Source of the DNA: Hexactinellida sp. DTS-2022
Taxonomy: Eukaryota; Porifera; Hexactinellida
Length of the DNA stretch: 64,000 nucleotides
NCBI GenBank assembly: GCA_028753945.1
Contig: JAPNXP010000011.1
Location: forward strand, 2,418,001 to 2,482,000
Direction of reading: 5' to 3'
Positions 12,251 to 24,671 of this stretch are shown one piece after another (position 1 is the stretch's first letter; each line of letters begins with the position of its first letter). A model generated the notes under the pieces. It did not search any database, was not told where the DNA came from, and saw only the letters and a program-made list of their open reading frames with translations. Position numbers and translations under genes: made by a program.

Positions 12251-13191
12251 AGAATAAATTTAAATGTAGTATATTCATAAATATTTATTTGTTTGTTCGG
12301 AATTGATTGAGGAACTGGTCAGAGTTACAGACTTGAAATTTGTCAGGGGATTGGGGAATACTGTATCTAGAAACAAGTTAAAATTTCCAAGAAAAATATT
12401 CACAACTTTCCTCCTAAAAGGTGACAAAAATAAAGCCAAATTAATTCGAGGGTTGTCCCAGTATGGATCAGCAGCTAGTATTGAATTAGAATAAAAGGAT
12501 TTTAGTGTCTTATCAGTTGTTGAGTGTGCATTTTAGAATGCCTATCTGAGACTGATTTAATTGGTCGAGAGTAGATTCATTCATCCAATCAGTAATTTGT
12601 GTTCCGTTTGTCTACCCATACATTTCTACCATTCCATTTGTGTCTATTTGATATCCAATTATTACCAATCAATACAATAACTCTCCACAGCCCAAAGTCA
12701 GGGTCCACAGAGTTGTTCAGTTCCTTAGTGATATTTAATTAATTTTCTATTTGGAGTTGGTATATTATTATACACAGACAAGCTTGACATCTATAAAACT
12801 GTCAGTTCTAATTAGCATAAATATCAAAAGTACCGGCGCTGATTAGTATTCCCCCATTTATTTCATCTGTCCTTATACGTATATATTAGATTAGAACACT
12901 TTCCCTCTTTAGCATAACTTAATTCACATGTTGATTATATCACGGGAAATCATAAATGAATAATATAGGTGACCGCTAGAGACCCACAAAACAGTAATGC
13001 TATTGTTTCAGAGTAGGGCTGTGTCCCTCTAAAATGTCTATTTATATCCGTGGGCCCTAGCCATAGGTATGTGACAGCTCGACAGCCCCTCCTTTTTTAT
13101 TACAACATGGAAAAAGCGTGATGTAGGGATTTTCGTTACATAACCGACAATTTTTTAGTGCACCTAAATTCAGTTTGATCTCAGCCATGCG

Positions 13192-13538
13192 CAGGGGTGG
13201 TGAATCTGCTGTTAACAGGCATTTTGGCTGTTTGCTGTTAACAGCTAAGAATTCGTCCCCAATTGGCATTCAACCTTAAGTCGCCTTTAAGCTGTTAACA
13301 GCCAATTCAAGCTGTTCAAATTCAATAATTTTATCAGTAAAAATTAAGGAAAAGGGACAAGCAAAGAAAGTTATACTCAAAAATGTTTAGATTCGAATTG
13401 CATATCGTATTTACATAACAGTGAAAATGAAACTAAATGATTATATAATAATATTTCAATTATTGCATTGGTCAGCATCTAGCTGTTAACAGGTTCGATT
13501 TTCATTTGCTGCTAACAGCTTGGCTGTTTCCATCCCTG
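13192..13538. mobile_element. hAT MITE, 347 bp, GCTGTTAACAG iterons
   Basis: Perfect 8 bp duplication GCCATGCG (13184-13191, 13539-13546). Ends CAGGGGTGG and CCATCCCTG. 'gctgttaacag' occurs repeatedly near both ends. Confidence 0.93.
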
Positions 13539-13583
13539 GCCATGCGCCTAAATTACCCAATTTGCATTAGGTCTTTATCAATA

Positions 13584-13740
13584 CAGTGGAGTTCGCTTAA
13601 TAGCAACCCGTGTTTGCCACTAAATCTGGCTGCTAATAGGGGAATGAAATTAACAGTAGTATCACGCTTGGGTCCCAGAAATCGTTTGCTAATAAAGCAG
13701 TATTGCTAATAGGAGAGTTGCAAATAAGCAAACTCCACTG
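13584..13740. mobile_element. Pogo/mariner-like MITE, 157 bp (family of 185-340)
   Basis: CAGTGGAGTTCGCTTAATAG at the left, CAGTGGAGTTTGCTTATTTG at the right (reverse complement), TA on both sides (13582-13583, 13741-13742). Confidence 0.88.
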
Positions 13741-13994
13741 TATCTCCGAATATTCGCATTTCTAGAAGTTTTGGTTCAGATTTACGAGCCTGGATGAATC
13801 TAGCCATTACTATCAGGTTTCACAGTAATTAATTAATTTGTAAAGGCATGTGTTTGGAATACAAGCGACGACCGAAGGCCCGAGTGGAAGTTGTATGAAT
13901 GCGCAGAGCGCGGAAGAGCAGCTTGTACTAACTATAAATATAAGAAAAGCGTTGAAAGTGTCTGTCATAGCTGTGAATAGAAGTGAGTAGTGAT

Positions 13995-14110
13995 GAGAAC
14001 TCAAGTCAAGATCAAAGGATAGTATAGATGTTATGTCTGGTAGTAAATCTGTCATTGATAAAGAGTATCCATGGTACTAGTAATAGAGGTAGTAGATCTG
14101 TCATGGTTGT
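13995..14110. repeat. Partial arm of the 1494-2458 element
   Basis: Matches the right arm 2320-2450 closely ('aagtcaagatcaaagg', 'ccatggtactagtaataga', 'ctgtcatgg'). The other arm is absent. Confidence 0.75.
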
Positions 14111-14119
14111 AGAACCTAA

Positions 14120-14450
14120 ATAGTTAAATTAACAATGTGAAAATTTTAGGAAAACGTCATCATCTGGTAATGAGGAAGCATATTGTCAATCTGGTGTGAC
14201 GAGCAATCAGCATCATTAAGTGCATTTCGATTAAATTTTAGATTTGTATCTCGTAGAGGGTGAGAATTATGTGTGATTAATTGAATTTTCATGCTTCTCA
14301 AAATGTGATAATACGTCAGAACATGTTGTGGTGCGAGATCTTTTTACTGGGAACCTAAACTTGTTGTCGAGCGCCAAAGGTTACCACTATATGCCAGAAA
14401 TCAGATTTGGAAACCGTCCAGTCTCTTCAATCAACTCTGAACATACAGTC
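14120..14450 (-). mobile_element. Helitron family A fragment, minus strand
   Basis: Inner motifs of family A in reverse order ('aatctggtgtgacgagcaa', 'tgagaattatgtgtgatta'). Neither end is preserved. Confidence 0.6.
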
Positions 14451-15424
14451 AAATAGATACATACACAAATACTATTGACCAACCACATACTCTGCAAAAT
14501 GCACAAGAATTTCTCCAGATTTCAAAACCTTCAGTATTCTGCAAATAATTGAGAGTAAGATCCACAATAATCTTCCGGGATGGGCGTTTAAGAAGACAAT
14601 CACCAGCTTGCTATTATGTTCGATGATAATAAAACATTTCCAAACAACAATGATTGAATCCAATACTATCTCAGATTGATATCAGTGTTTCATCCAGACA
14701 TTTAGGCAAAGGGAAAAATGCACCCCCACCACAGTAAAAAACCCTGGATATTCTAGAACTCCACCATCAGAAAGTAATTAAAGCTAAAACTGAGGAGTGG
14801 ACGTATCATTAATAAGTCTTTATCAATAGTTAGCAAATCTTGGCATATATGACAATAATTATGTTTCAGATATTGATGCGTCGCTTAACCAGCAATAAAA
14901 GTTAATGACTGAAGTAGTTGGGTGTCATATTATATGATGGATAAAACTGATATTTCACTCAAATATGGATCAAGGTTAGTCTTTGTTTGGGATTCTACAT
15001 TATCTGAACTTTGAAGATGAAAATAGTTGGATATTCTTGTAAAGAGTGGATACTAGATTCAGGGTGGCTTGAGAAAATTCTCAAGATGTTTGTAACCTTG
15101 AGAGGACGTTCCGTTTATACTATTTGAAGAAATTAAATATGGTAATTTTGCGCCGGACATTAATTAATAAATTAATTAATAAGTTATATAAATCCCTAGG
15201 ATGTCTTGGGGTAAAAGGTATAAATAGAAAAACCGCACTTTCACTTTCACTTTCAATAGAAATTCAAATAACTTTCAGTTTCAATTTTAGATTCCAAGCC
15301 AGACGTGGGTTAATTAATTAATTAAATTAATTAAACTATAGAAACTGAAATGGTGCTCTAGTAGGTCTGTCTGTAAGAAATATGTTAAGAGATGAGAAAA
15401 TTGACAATTTTCTACTAGATGGTT
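14451..15424. other. AT-rich stretch, nothing recognised
   Basis: ORFs here have low-complexity composition (TTAATTAA runs near 15160 and 15310) and no family resemblance. Confidence 0.35.
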
Positions 15425-17374
15425 AGTTATTTGGAGTACCGCAACACAAGCATGTCTAAAGCTTCTAAAAGCTTGGAGACAAAATTAACCTTCCTTTTCA
15501 GGCAGTGATCTCCAGGCTTCATCTAACCAATAGACAACTCGCCTCAAAAAAATCGTTCGTCATTAACCACGAATGGACTGGAGAATGCATCGGTTAAACG
15601 GACATGCTTATATGGAATGTTTACATTAAACATTTTCCAGAGCGATGGAAGAATTTGGATAAAATCCGACGTATCAGTTTGTATTCTGGACAACGCAGGT
15701 CATTTTGAAAAGGTAAAGCAGCCACTGTTGATTCATGAATAACTTTTAAGACAAGTTTGACATTTGGGACGCTCTAGAATAGAAGCGGAGCATGATTCAA
15801 AGTTAGGCGTGGTGAAAATGTTTCTTTTAATTGTAAAGGACTCTGACATCCCAAAAAAGAAGCGGAACATAATTCAAATGAAAGGAACAGTAATCTGTGT
15901 GAAAACTGTATAAATCAGTATAAGCGAACGTTTGGCTGTCAGATATTTGATTCATCCAATTATTTCGAATTGTTTTTAGAACGTGGACAAAATCAAAAAG
16001 TAAGAAAAAGTGGCCTGTTGATATCATAAGGATGAGGTACTCGAGTCTCCAGCTTACCAAAAGGGGAAAACTATTTGAAGAGTTTCACATTTTAGAGGAT
16101 AGTTATCAGTTGATATTACCAGAACCAGTAGTCCACAAATTTCAATATCTTCAATACAAGTTTGTATAACAGAAAATATCTTTTCAGCAGAAATAGATGG
16201 CATGACAATAAACTGACAATACAGGACCATTTTTTATGAATACTAGATATCATGATAGTAAATACTGTTTTGGTTGGATCATCAGGATTTATATTAGAAC
16301 CAACTAGTTTTCCTCCTTTGTAAGTTTGATGTGTAATTCATCCATTTGGATAATGACATGCTTTTGTTCATTAGAAAAATATTTAGTCGCTTGTATAAGA
16401 AAAGATAAGAATTCCTTTTCAAGTCCAAAAGAGTGATATAGCTTTTCTAAGGTATGGAAGTGTGGAAGAGATAAGCAAGGTAAACTCTGGAGATACTTGT
16501 AGCAAACTGACGAAATCAAATGTGATTTAAGTGCCAAAATTTGAGTGATCAAATTATATCTGCGCCTGTTAGTGGAATGAGGCAATTTTCTAGCTGACAA
16601 AGAAAGAATTGAAGTGCAGAAAGCTCTAGACAATCGAAAAATTCATAAGAAGTAGGGACTTTTTCTATTGCTTGTTGTATATGCTCCATTGCCATAGAAA
16701 TATGGGTAGCGTTTGTAGATTCGTTATTAGAGGTATTAGAGGTTCTAGGCTGGTGAGAAAATTCATAATTTTTACTAAAATTGACTCAAGCAGTCGAGTA
16801 TCACTTATAGAGCATGTAGAGAGAGGGATAACATCACCGTTATAAAATGCTTTATAGACAAATCGGATTTAACTATCAAGTAAACATCTACCAAAATATT
16901 TAAATTCAGCTAGTGAGGACGCATTAAATTAGACTCTGCTCATTCGGAAACCAAAATGACCAATTAGGTAAAGAAATAAAAGTTAACTTCACTTTCAAAT
17001 CCTGAAACCGTGTATCAAATTTTTCTCCATCTCTTTAGTCTGTGATATCAAGCTAAGTGCTACAGCCTGCTGGAGTAGTTCATCTTCCTTTGAATCGAAG
17101 AAGAGACGTTTGCGTCTTGTAGTAGTCTGTGAAGAGTAGTATGAGGTAAGTAAATTGATACTGTCCAATTTTTGTACTTGGGATTTTTCGCGTGGAAGTT
17201 CGCGGTAAGTCCCATCTCCGTTAGGAACTTTGTGGGTGTACTCAATATCCTCTTCTCTAAAATGTTTCACGCATACAAAAACAGTTTTCAGATTATCTAC
17301 ATCTTCCCTATGCAGAGCACGAAACCAAGATTATAGTTACTCTTACACCCGGGATCAGAGTATGTATTCGGCAT
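15425..17374 (-). pseudogene. THAP-type P-element transposase, degenerate
   Basis: Minus strand, start ATG at 17374. It opens with MPNTYSDPGCKSNY, then W.RALHREDVDNL, then VCVKHFREEDIEYTHKVPNG. This is the shape of a THAP C2CH zinc finger with the first Cys apparently changed to Tyr. Next come a charged linker, then at 16633-16304 YNLITQILALKSHL, PHFHTLEKLYHSFGLEKEFL and IIQMDELHIK, and at 15990-15950 FDFVHVLKTIRNNWMN. Near 15660-15600 is WKMFNVNIPYKHVRLTDAF. All are in P-element/THAP9 order. Stops and frameshifts occur throughout. The intact protein would be a nuclear DNA-cutting transposase. TIRs were not found. Confidence 0.8.
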
Positions 17375-17582
17375 TTTGATTGATGTAGTGCTAATATATA
17401 ACAAAAGGAATCTTAAATAATTAGTATGGGAGTAGGAATGTTGAAAAGTTATTATAAAAATGAGTATAACAAACAAACAAACAAAATTTCATGTTGGATA
17501 TCATATAATGCAACTCATATTCAAATATTATGGTTTATAGCAACAAATTAAATCATAGCAGAATATTGTGTTTACTTAAAAT

Positions 17583-18026
17583 CAAGGTTTCAACCGAATA
17601 CTGATATATTTGGTTGAACCGAATATTATTCGCGAATAGTTGACATTCGTTTGCCAACCTGATATCATTATTCGATATTCGGTTGCCCAAATGAATTTCA
17701 TTATTCGGTATTCGGTCTCCCGACCGAAAATGATCAGTATTATTATATTAGTTTTTCCAGCCGAATATTAGAAGTACGTGTATTCGTATTCGGTTAGGGC
17801 AACCAAAGATTATCGGTATTTGTATTCGTATTCGGTTAGGGCAACCAAAGATTATCGGTATTCGTATTCGTTCTACCAACCGAATATTATCAGTATTCGT
17901 ATTTGGTTGAAGCAACCGAATATTATCATTATCAGTGTTCTGTTACTAAACCGAATATCAGTATCAATATTCGGTAGGGCAACTATTCATGAATACTGAT
18001 ATTCGGTTAAAGCGGTTTCAACCTTG
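17583..18026. mobile_element. hAT MITE, 444 bp, CCGAATATTATC iterons
   Basis: Perfect 8 bp duplication CTTAAAAT (17575-17582, 18027-18034). TIRs CAAGGTTTCAACC / GGTTTCAACCTTG. The interior is nearly all variants of 'attcggt..accgaatattatcagtattcg'. The 73-codon ORF inside is a translation of this repeat and not a gene. Confidence 0.93.
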
Positions 18027-18300
18027 CTTAAAATACACATCTTCGAACGCATCAATCGTACCAAATTCGTAATTTAATGTTAGGCCTCATGTAAAGTAGC
18101 TATGACAATACATAATGGATATAATTATATTGGTTATAGTAATATCATTATTGGATATAGTGATAATTTGTGCACATATTATACAAGAATGTTCGATTTT
18201 TTACCTTCCTTGGCCCCCATAAATTCATATTTTACAGTGTAAATATCGTTAACAGTGAAATTCGATAAGAAATATGAATATATTTATGAGAATATAAGTA

Positions 18301-18475
18301 CAGTGAACTCAGTTAATAGAGCCACCGGTTAACAGATTTTACTGCTTAATCAGGTCAAAATTTCAGAGGAATTATATTATGGGTTACAATATTTTAGGTT
18401 AACATGTAGATTTCTCCGCTTAATCAGGTCAAATCGGCCTGGCCCCGAGGTGACTCTAATAAGCGGAGTCGACTG
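18301..18475. mobile_element. Pogo-like MITE, 175 bp
   Basis: TA at 18299-18300 and 18476-18477. Left CAGTGAACTCAGTTAATAG, right CAGTCGACTCCGCTTATTAG (reverse complement). Same ends as 9616-11024. Confidence 0.85.
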
Positions 18476-18499
18476 TATTGACGATGTATACAGTCATAT

Positions 18500-18600
18500 A
18501 TTGAATGCAGAAATGCATTGGATACAGTGATATATTGGATTTAGTTATATATTGGATATAGTTATATATTAATTGGATATAATGATAATTTGGCCAAAAG
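18500..18600. repeat. Short tandem repeat (tatattggatatagt)
   Basis: About five degenerate units of 'tatattggatatagt' follow the MITE. A similar patch lies at 18113-18180 before it. Confidence 0.6.
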
Positions 18601-18644
18601 GCCATGTCCCCACCATTATTACAATATCAATTATGTACTGTATA

Positions 18645-18950
18645 TCTCTACTATTAAAACACAAGGATGTATATATATGTGTGTATATATATATTTGTTT
18701 GTATGTTCTGAGTTGATTGGAGAAACTGGACGGTTTCGAAATCCTTTGGCACCCGACAACAAGTTTTGATGAATCAAACTCAAAATTTATCACATCTCGA
18801 CAAGTTGTGACGTCATTGTCACAATTTCGAGAAACCTGAAAAGTCACCTAATCGCACATAATTCGCACCCTGTATGTCAGTGTATGAGATGAAATCTGAA
18901 AATTTTATAGAACATGCACATTAATGATGTAGGCATGGTGGTCACACCTG
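18645..18950 (+). mobile_element. Helitron family A, 5' half
   Basis: Starts TCTCTACTATTAAAACAC after an A, the Helitron 5' signature also seen at 30419. Continues with 'gttctgagttgattgg', 'gacgtcattgtcac' and 'aacatgcacattaatgatg'. Broken near 18950 by a different inverted-repeat MITE fragment (see next entry). Confidence 0.75.
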
Positions 18951-19130
18951 CGCCCGTATTCTCTAAATTCTTAAGTACTAAGATCAATATTATTCTTAAG
19001 ACCGAACTTAAAAATAACGTTAAGGTAAATATGATTATAAATATCAGAGGAGCGAAATAAGAATCTAAACTAGAAGTAGAATTGTATAAGACCTCCAAAG
19101 GCTAAGTAGGAATAAGACCTTAAATACAAA
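18951..19130. mobile_element. Fold-back MITE fragment (TTCTTAAGTACTAAGATC)
   Basis: Starts 'cccgtattctctaaattctt' and holds 'taagaccgaacttaa'. The fragment at 33790-33935 carries the opposite end ('ttaagtacttagtgaatac'), also inside Helitron A sequence, so both Helitron copies descend from one that already had this insertion. Confidence 0.55.
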
Positions 19131-19337
19131 CGAAAATAAGGAATCTTCCTGACAATCAACACATCTTTTGAATGTGCTTAGTAAAGTACAATGGAAATAA
19201 GTAAACTGTTGAAATACCAGTGTGATCTTACTTGCACTCCGATGAAATTTACTCGAGTATAATGAGGTTTATAATGAAAAACGACACGCATATTTTCATT
19301 TGTTAGGCTATTATCATACTCATCTCTTTTCATCTAA

Positions 19338-20348
19338 ATGGCAGGAATGATTCCATTGTTTTTAGAAGAATCGGAAAATTCTCTCGCTCGAGAGAGTGTT
19401 CAGAGATCGTAGTGATCCTTTGGAATTATATGACGATCTAGAATTGGTGCAGCGTTACCGCTTCTCAGGGTCAGCAATATTAAAGATTAGGGAGATCATA
19501 GTCGATCATCTTAATTGAACTGGTAGATATCACGCTGCACATGCACATGTACAAGTTTGTGTTGATCTACAATTTTTTGCATCTGGGACTTTTCAGATAA
19601 TTTGTGGTGATGGAGTTCACGTGAGCCAACCCTCAGCTTGCAGGTACATTAGAGCCGTTGCACTAGGACTACAATCGGTATATTCAAAGTTTATTAGCAT
19701 GCCCGGTTCTGCTAACAAGGCTACGATTAAGTTACAGTTTTATGAGCTCGCGAACCTACCCGGCGTTCTTGGACTTGTAGATGGAACACATGTCCGTATT
19801 AAAAAGACTTCTGAAAATGAGGCTGATTATGTAAACCGACATTTCTACCACTCCATAAATGTTAAGTATATGTCTAACTGATGGTAGATTTTCCGATGTA
19901 TTGGCAAGATTACCCGGTTCAGTACATGACTCACGTATTTGGAAGCTCTCTCAGGTTGAAACATATGTGGAGAATAACTTCTTGGTTGGAGAGCATATCT
20001 TAGGTGTAGTGGATATATGCTGAAATCCTATTTATTAAGTCCATACCGGCAACCTACTTCAAATGTCAAGAGAATTATAGATATTCCCACAATAAAACGC
20101 GTGTATCAATCGAGCAAAACTTTGGGAGGTAGAAGAGAAGATTTAATTGTCTTCACGGAGAGATCCGCATGTCTCCAGATAAAGTCTGTACTATAATTCT
20201 TGCATGTGCTGTTCTTCATAATATGGCTATTGTTTAGAAACAACCCATCTTGGAAGATTCCATTATTGATCATCTTACAAGCAAGATGGATGAACCGTTC
20301 GTATTTGAGGAAACTGGGCATTTTGCTGCAAAAGACTACATGAATTAG
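19338..20348 (+). pseudogene. PIF/Harbinger transposase, degenerate
   Basis: HARBI1-type transposase. From the left: VFRDRSDPLELYDDLEL and YRFSGSAILKI (N-terminal helical part), a stop after VDHLN (about 19515), then GVHVSQPSACRYI, then GLVDGTHVRIKK with the first catalytic Asp (about 19780). A frameshift follows, then GRFSDVLARLPGSVHDSRIW with the second Asp, YLLSPYRQPTS, and finally [19 protein letters not shown] before a stop. Length near 337 codons suits the family. At least two frame changes and one stop make it inactive. No Myb-like partner gene lies beside it, but a Harbinger-type Myb gene sits at 29670-30254. Confidence 0.85.
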
Positions 20349-20399
20349 TTTGTTATTCATAACTTTAGTTGAATTAAGGTGATAGCCCCTCCGAAAGAA

Positions 20400-20950
20400 A
20401 TATTAATTATTAATAATTGCTCTTATATGAATCCATACTAAGCATGACACAAATTTTCAAATTGGATTTAGTTTGTGCCACATTTGAGTTGGAAATTCCC
20501 TTTATTCAATTAGAAGTGTTATACTAATTCTATTGTTTCGACTCGTGATTATTATATTGATTCAACTTGTGAGATCGAGTAGGCTTCTATTTTCTAATTG
20601 ACAATTAAGATTATATATTTCATTACAACGACAGATTATGTGATTATATTTCCTTCTGCAAAATACTATTGCACTGTTAATATACTGACGTAATTTATTT
20701 TAATTAATTCAGTCAGTATATGACTTATATAGTAGATGCTTCCAATTTGTATATTAGGGGTTATCGAGTGTGCGGAATTGAAATTTGATAGCCGAATTAA
20801 TTAATTAATTATTTATGACAAAATAATTTAACTTAATAAATGTAAGTTGACATTGAAATTGGTGTTAAATTATTAATAAATTAATAAAATATTATAAAAA
20901 TTAACTAAATTTCATTAATCTCAGAGATGATAGAAGATAGAAACAAATTT
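20400..20950. other. AT-rich stretch with dispersed-repeat phrase
   Basis: Contains the 'tgtttcgactcgtgattatta' phrase shared with 5270 and 38895. No gene seen. Confidence 0.4.
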
Positions 20951-20959
20951 CAAATTTAC

Positions 20960-21415
20960 CAATTGATCCTTAGCCACGTAACACCTCTACAAATGGGGTT
21001 TGAGACCTTGAGGTGCTGATGACATCGTAAAAAAAGTGTATTTTTACAATTTTGTGAATTAAATAATTCACATGGGTTGGTTGGATATGGGTGAATACCC
21101 AACACGCACTTAAAAATGCTGAGTCATCACAGAATATATTCTACTGAAACTTGAATATCTCTCCTAATGAAGTGAGCTAAATGAAACTTCCACCACTCTA
21201 AGGGTCGTTTCCTTCTGAAACACCTTTCTGTAATAATTTAACACCTTCATAGTGATGATGACATGGCAAAAAAATCCAAAATTGCAGCCTGTGTCGACAG
21301 CATGTTCCATTGGAGGCACTATCAATAAACTACCAACAAAATATAGTGCCACCAAAGGAGCATGCGTCGGCACAGGCTGCAATTTTGGATTTTTTTGAAA
21401 GTCTTTGACAATATT
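20960..21415. repeat. Repeat with internal inverted arms (CAAAATTGCAGCCTGTG)
   Basis: 'aaatccaaaattgcagcctg' at 21273 returns inverted at 21375-21400. Related sequence at 37190-37620 shares 'ctacaaat...tgatga' and 'tttcacaattttg' phrases, so this is a dispersed element of unknown type. Confidence 0.55.
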
Positions 21416-21934
21416 TTATATTATATCTGCATTAGTTATCCTTTTTTAATTAATTAACTTAATTACTGATAATTATAGCAAGCTATACCAATAGGTAACC
21501 CAATTTCCAATGTATATCTAATTTGACTAGTTTTTTCTAATCTAATAATTTCCCAATTCAGCATATAGTTATAATACTAACAATTACAGGCAATGAACTG
21601 TCACAAATAATTTAATGAGTTGATTTACTTAATATGTTATCAGATCACTCATAAATTGCAAGGGAAATTCAATCAGTTCAATCATTCAACTTTTGTAAAT
21701 CGATCAACTCAAATCAATATATACTTAAACCTCATATATGGCAACCGTTTCCCAACATAGTATGCTTTTATCCAATATGTTCTTATAACCGGTGTGCACC
21801 GTGTGCTTATATCCTACATATACTGTACTACAAGGTATCTTAGATTGAATAAAAGAAAAGAATTGCATTTAAATGTTATACGTGTAACATAAAATAAAGA
21901 TAATATTCAGTTCCCAAGATCAAAAACTCCTTTT

Positions 21935-22048
21935 CAGTACAAAAACTAATTTTCAGATCAAAACTCAATTTCAGATCAAAACCTCATTTTCAGATAAAAA
22001 TTCTATTTCAGATCAAAAACTCATTTTCAGATCAATTTCAGATCATTT
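21935..22048. repeat. Tandem repeat, unit about 20 bp
   Basis: About six units of 'aaaactcattttcagatc', diverged, directly before the MULE. Confidence 0.8.
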
Positions 22049-22060
22049 CAAAATGGGTAA

Positions 22061-23970
22061 CGGACAATTCGTCTCTTGGACACTTCGTCCCTGGACAGTT
22101 CGTTCCGGACATTTCGTCCCAGGATATTTCGTTTACAGGACATTACGTTCCCAAGACATTTTGTTCCCCGACAACCCTGAGGTCTAATTACGTATTAATT
22201 ATTCAAGAATATTGATAAAAGTAGTGAGAGAATATGTTAATTTTAATGTATAGATAGTAAGAGAAAAAGTGAAGGAAAGATTGTATTTGAAATGTAATTT
22301 CCATATTAGAAATCGAAGTTATACGCTATTCCTCTTAAATATGTCAGAATTTCTCTATTCGTGTAATCTTCAACTAATGTCAGGAGTCTGACATTTCTTG
22401 ATTCACTCTGTTTTCTAAGTTTTGGGCATTTCTCCAGTTTCCCATCTAACTAACTTTGCCTCCTGTAGTGATTGCTCAAGTTGCAGGTGCATTAAGAGCT
22501 TTATAAAACTTGGGTGTGAACAAATGATTCCAGATTTAAAAGCATATGCCACCCTTCAATTGAATTATTAGTTCGGAGCAGTCTGGACCTTACTCGTGTA
22601 AACATATTCCAAATTCGAATCGGAAAGGGTGATATTCGTCTACTTTGATCTACAATTCTCTTGCCGATATAATTAGCTTCAAAATATTGAGCTATCTCTT
22701 TACCCGATTCCGAAAAATCTCCCATCAATATTGTGAAACAGTCAATGACGTCATGCTCCGGTACAAAAGCTAGACTTACTAACATTTTCATTTTTTTTTG
22801 CGAATTCTTCGTCTTCAAGATATAGTGCAGTCAAACCTTTTGACTGTATTTGGCGATAAATGAAAGAAACACCCAGATACAACAGATATGAAGTTTTCTT
22901 CTAGAGCATTAAGTTGAGCCTTTTCAAAATCAACCATAATTAATTGTGGATCTAAGTCTGGTTCGATTTCTTTCAATTTTTTGAGTAGTTCATCGTATGT
23001 TGATTGAAGCTTGTTTGACATCAGTGCATATACACATGGAATGATGTATCCATCTTTCTCGCAATGAATCGTGTTTAACTGGAAAAATTGAATGGGAATA
23101 ACTTTAAATGTACCATCTGCATACCAATCATTTGTGTCCCGTAAGAGATTGAGCATTTTACGAGTTCCAAATACTAACAGTCTGCTCGTTTCATGGATGA
23201 CTGAATCATATAGCAAGAACTGCTGTCCTTACGAAGTCAATTTATATTTTTCAGGGATTACAATTTCTCCGGCAGTAGCCAAGTTATCAAAATTCTCTTC
23301 TCTGGATATTGAGCGACGAATTGTCCGTTTTATTGAATCAAATTTAGGTAGTGCTGCTATACTTGACTCATTCATTAATTCCAATACACTAGCAAGTATG
23401 GACCTGGTGCTGCTTTCAGAATTCAATGCTCGCTCTTTCATTTGAGTGAGATCTTTAATTATCTCAGCTCGCATAGGATTTGGGCCATGGGTGTGAGATG
23501 AATGAATATCAGATCTACTTTCAGGTTTTATCACAACTCCTTCTTTTGTAGAAATACGGGCTTTACAGGTTGAACGTTTTTCGAAGAGCCAATGTGAGAG
23601 AGGATAACAAGACTTAGTTAGAGAGTACACAAAACCATCTATGTAAGCCTTTTCTTTGTCTCTGCTTGATTTCAGAATTTCAATTACAACATTTGGAGTG
23701 GCCATGGAAATTGTAGAGAATATAAGATTCCATGTTTATGTTACGTTCTATATATATATTGTGAAACCAATTTGTTCCGAAAACATAATAATAATCTGTT
23801 AACAATAAGCTAGGTGTTGTAGTACTAACTGTTTATGAAATTAAATCCCAATGTTATGAAATTAACCCAGAAATGTGAATAGAATGAATTAACCTTCAAA
23901 TTCTGCCCAGGAAACGAAATGTCCTGGGATAATAAGTCCAGGGAACGTTAGTCCGGGGACGAATTGTCCG
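22061..23970 (-). mobile_element. MULE element with iteron TIRs
   Basis: About 1.9 kb. Both ends start CGGACAATTCGTC and are built from spaced copies of 'ggacanttcgtycc': seven or more on the left (22061-22180), about five on the right (23890-23970). The transposase gene (22501-23705, minus) lies between. A second small palindrome with 'ccaatcaataaagattgg' as loop follows the right end (23962-23996). No clear target duplication was seen. Confidence 0.8.
22501..23705 (-). pseudogene. FLYWCH-MULE transposase, nearly complete
   Basis: ATG at 23705. Residues 20-75 are a FLYWCH zinc finger (GFVYSLTKSCYPLSHW...CKAR...HTH), but the Cys expected after 'HWL' is Phe 41. A TAA after EKYKLTS (near 23229) interrupts the frame. 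It then reads on as YDSVIHETSRLLVFGTRKM, WYADGTFKVIP (first catalytic Asp) and MVDFEKAQLNAL (second Asp), then GCFFHLS. A frameshift near 22860 leads to GLTALYLEDEEFAKK, an A-rich run near 22795 causes another, and the rest (LVSLAFVPEHDVIDCF... NNSIEGWH) carries the usual C-terminal motif. So one stop and two frameshifts separate it from an intact gene of about 400 codons. Confidence 0.9.
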
Positions 23971-24200
23971 CCAATCAATAAAGATTGGCGGACAATACAA
24001 AAACTAACTAAGAATTTAAATACAAAAATTAATATAAAAACCACGATAGCACCCCCTCCTCCCCCCCGTAGCATCCTCCTTAATGTCAAATCTTCCCTTA
24101 TCCACTCCACTTCACTTCATCTCCTCCATCGCCCTCCTCTCCCCTTCCCACTTCCCAAATAAAACCAGAGCAAATAAAGTAGTAGCATTTAAATTAGGTA

Positions 24201-24520
24201 AGTTTGTTAGCTATTACTTATAGTTATTAACTTTGTATAGCCAACATACGAAATTATAATACACAGTGCCATTTACGCCAATAGCCAACACTACCTTATC
24301 TAATTACGATTATCAAAATAATAAAAACAAAATATTTTAAAAACAAAATTTGTTGTTAAGTAGATAAGTTTGTTACTTAAGTAAACTTTGTATAGTCCAC
24401 AAACGAAATTATAATACACAGTGTCAATTAAGTCAATTGCCAGCACTACCTTTTCTGGTATAGAATTAACAAAATAATATAAACAAAATATTTTATACAA
24501 AATTTGTTTTTGTGAAATAA
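24201..24520. repeat. Direct duplication, unit about 165 bp
   Basis: 'aagtttgtta...ctttgtatag...cgaaattataatacacagtg...aaaataataaaaacaaaata' occurs twice head to tail. No gene. Confidence 0.8.
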
Positions 24521-24671
24521 AACGATTTAAAAAAATGTTTAAAACTTTATATTTCTCATGAATTTCAATAATCTAATCCTTGATTTCTTATGACTTATGG
24601 TTACTACCCTAACAATTTTATTGGTTATAAAAATAATCACAAAGATTAACTTCTTTCTAAATGTACTAGGC

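Larger units (their letters stand above)
12285..13925 (+). mobile_element. Helitron-like family C, degraded plus-strand copy
   Basis: Shares, in the same order, 'tgttcggaattgattgagg' (12294), a 'tagtgatatttaattaa' segment (12728), 'ttggagttggtatatta' and 'tatccgtgggccctagc' (13047) with the minus-strand copy 57590-58782. The 3' end is a GC-rich segment 'gcgcagagcgcggaagagcagCTTG' followed by T (end at 13925). The 5' end is lost. Nested within: hAT 13192-13538 and MITE 13584-13740. The 63-codon ORF near 12303 is not a real gene. Confidence 0.6.
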
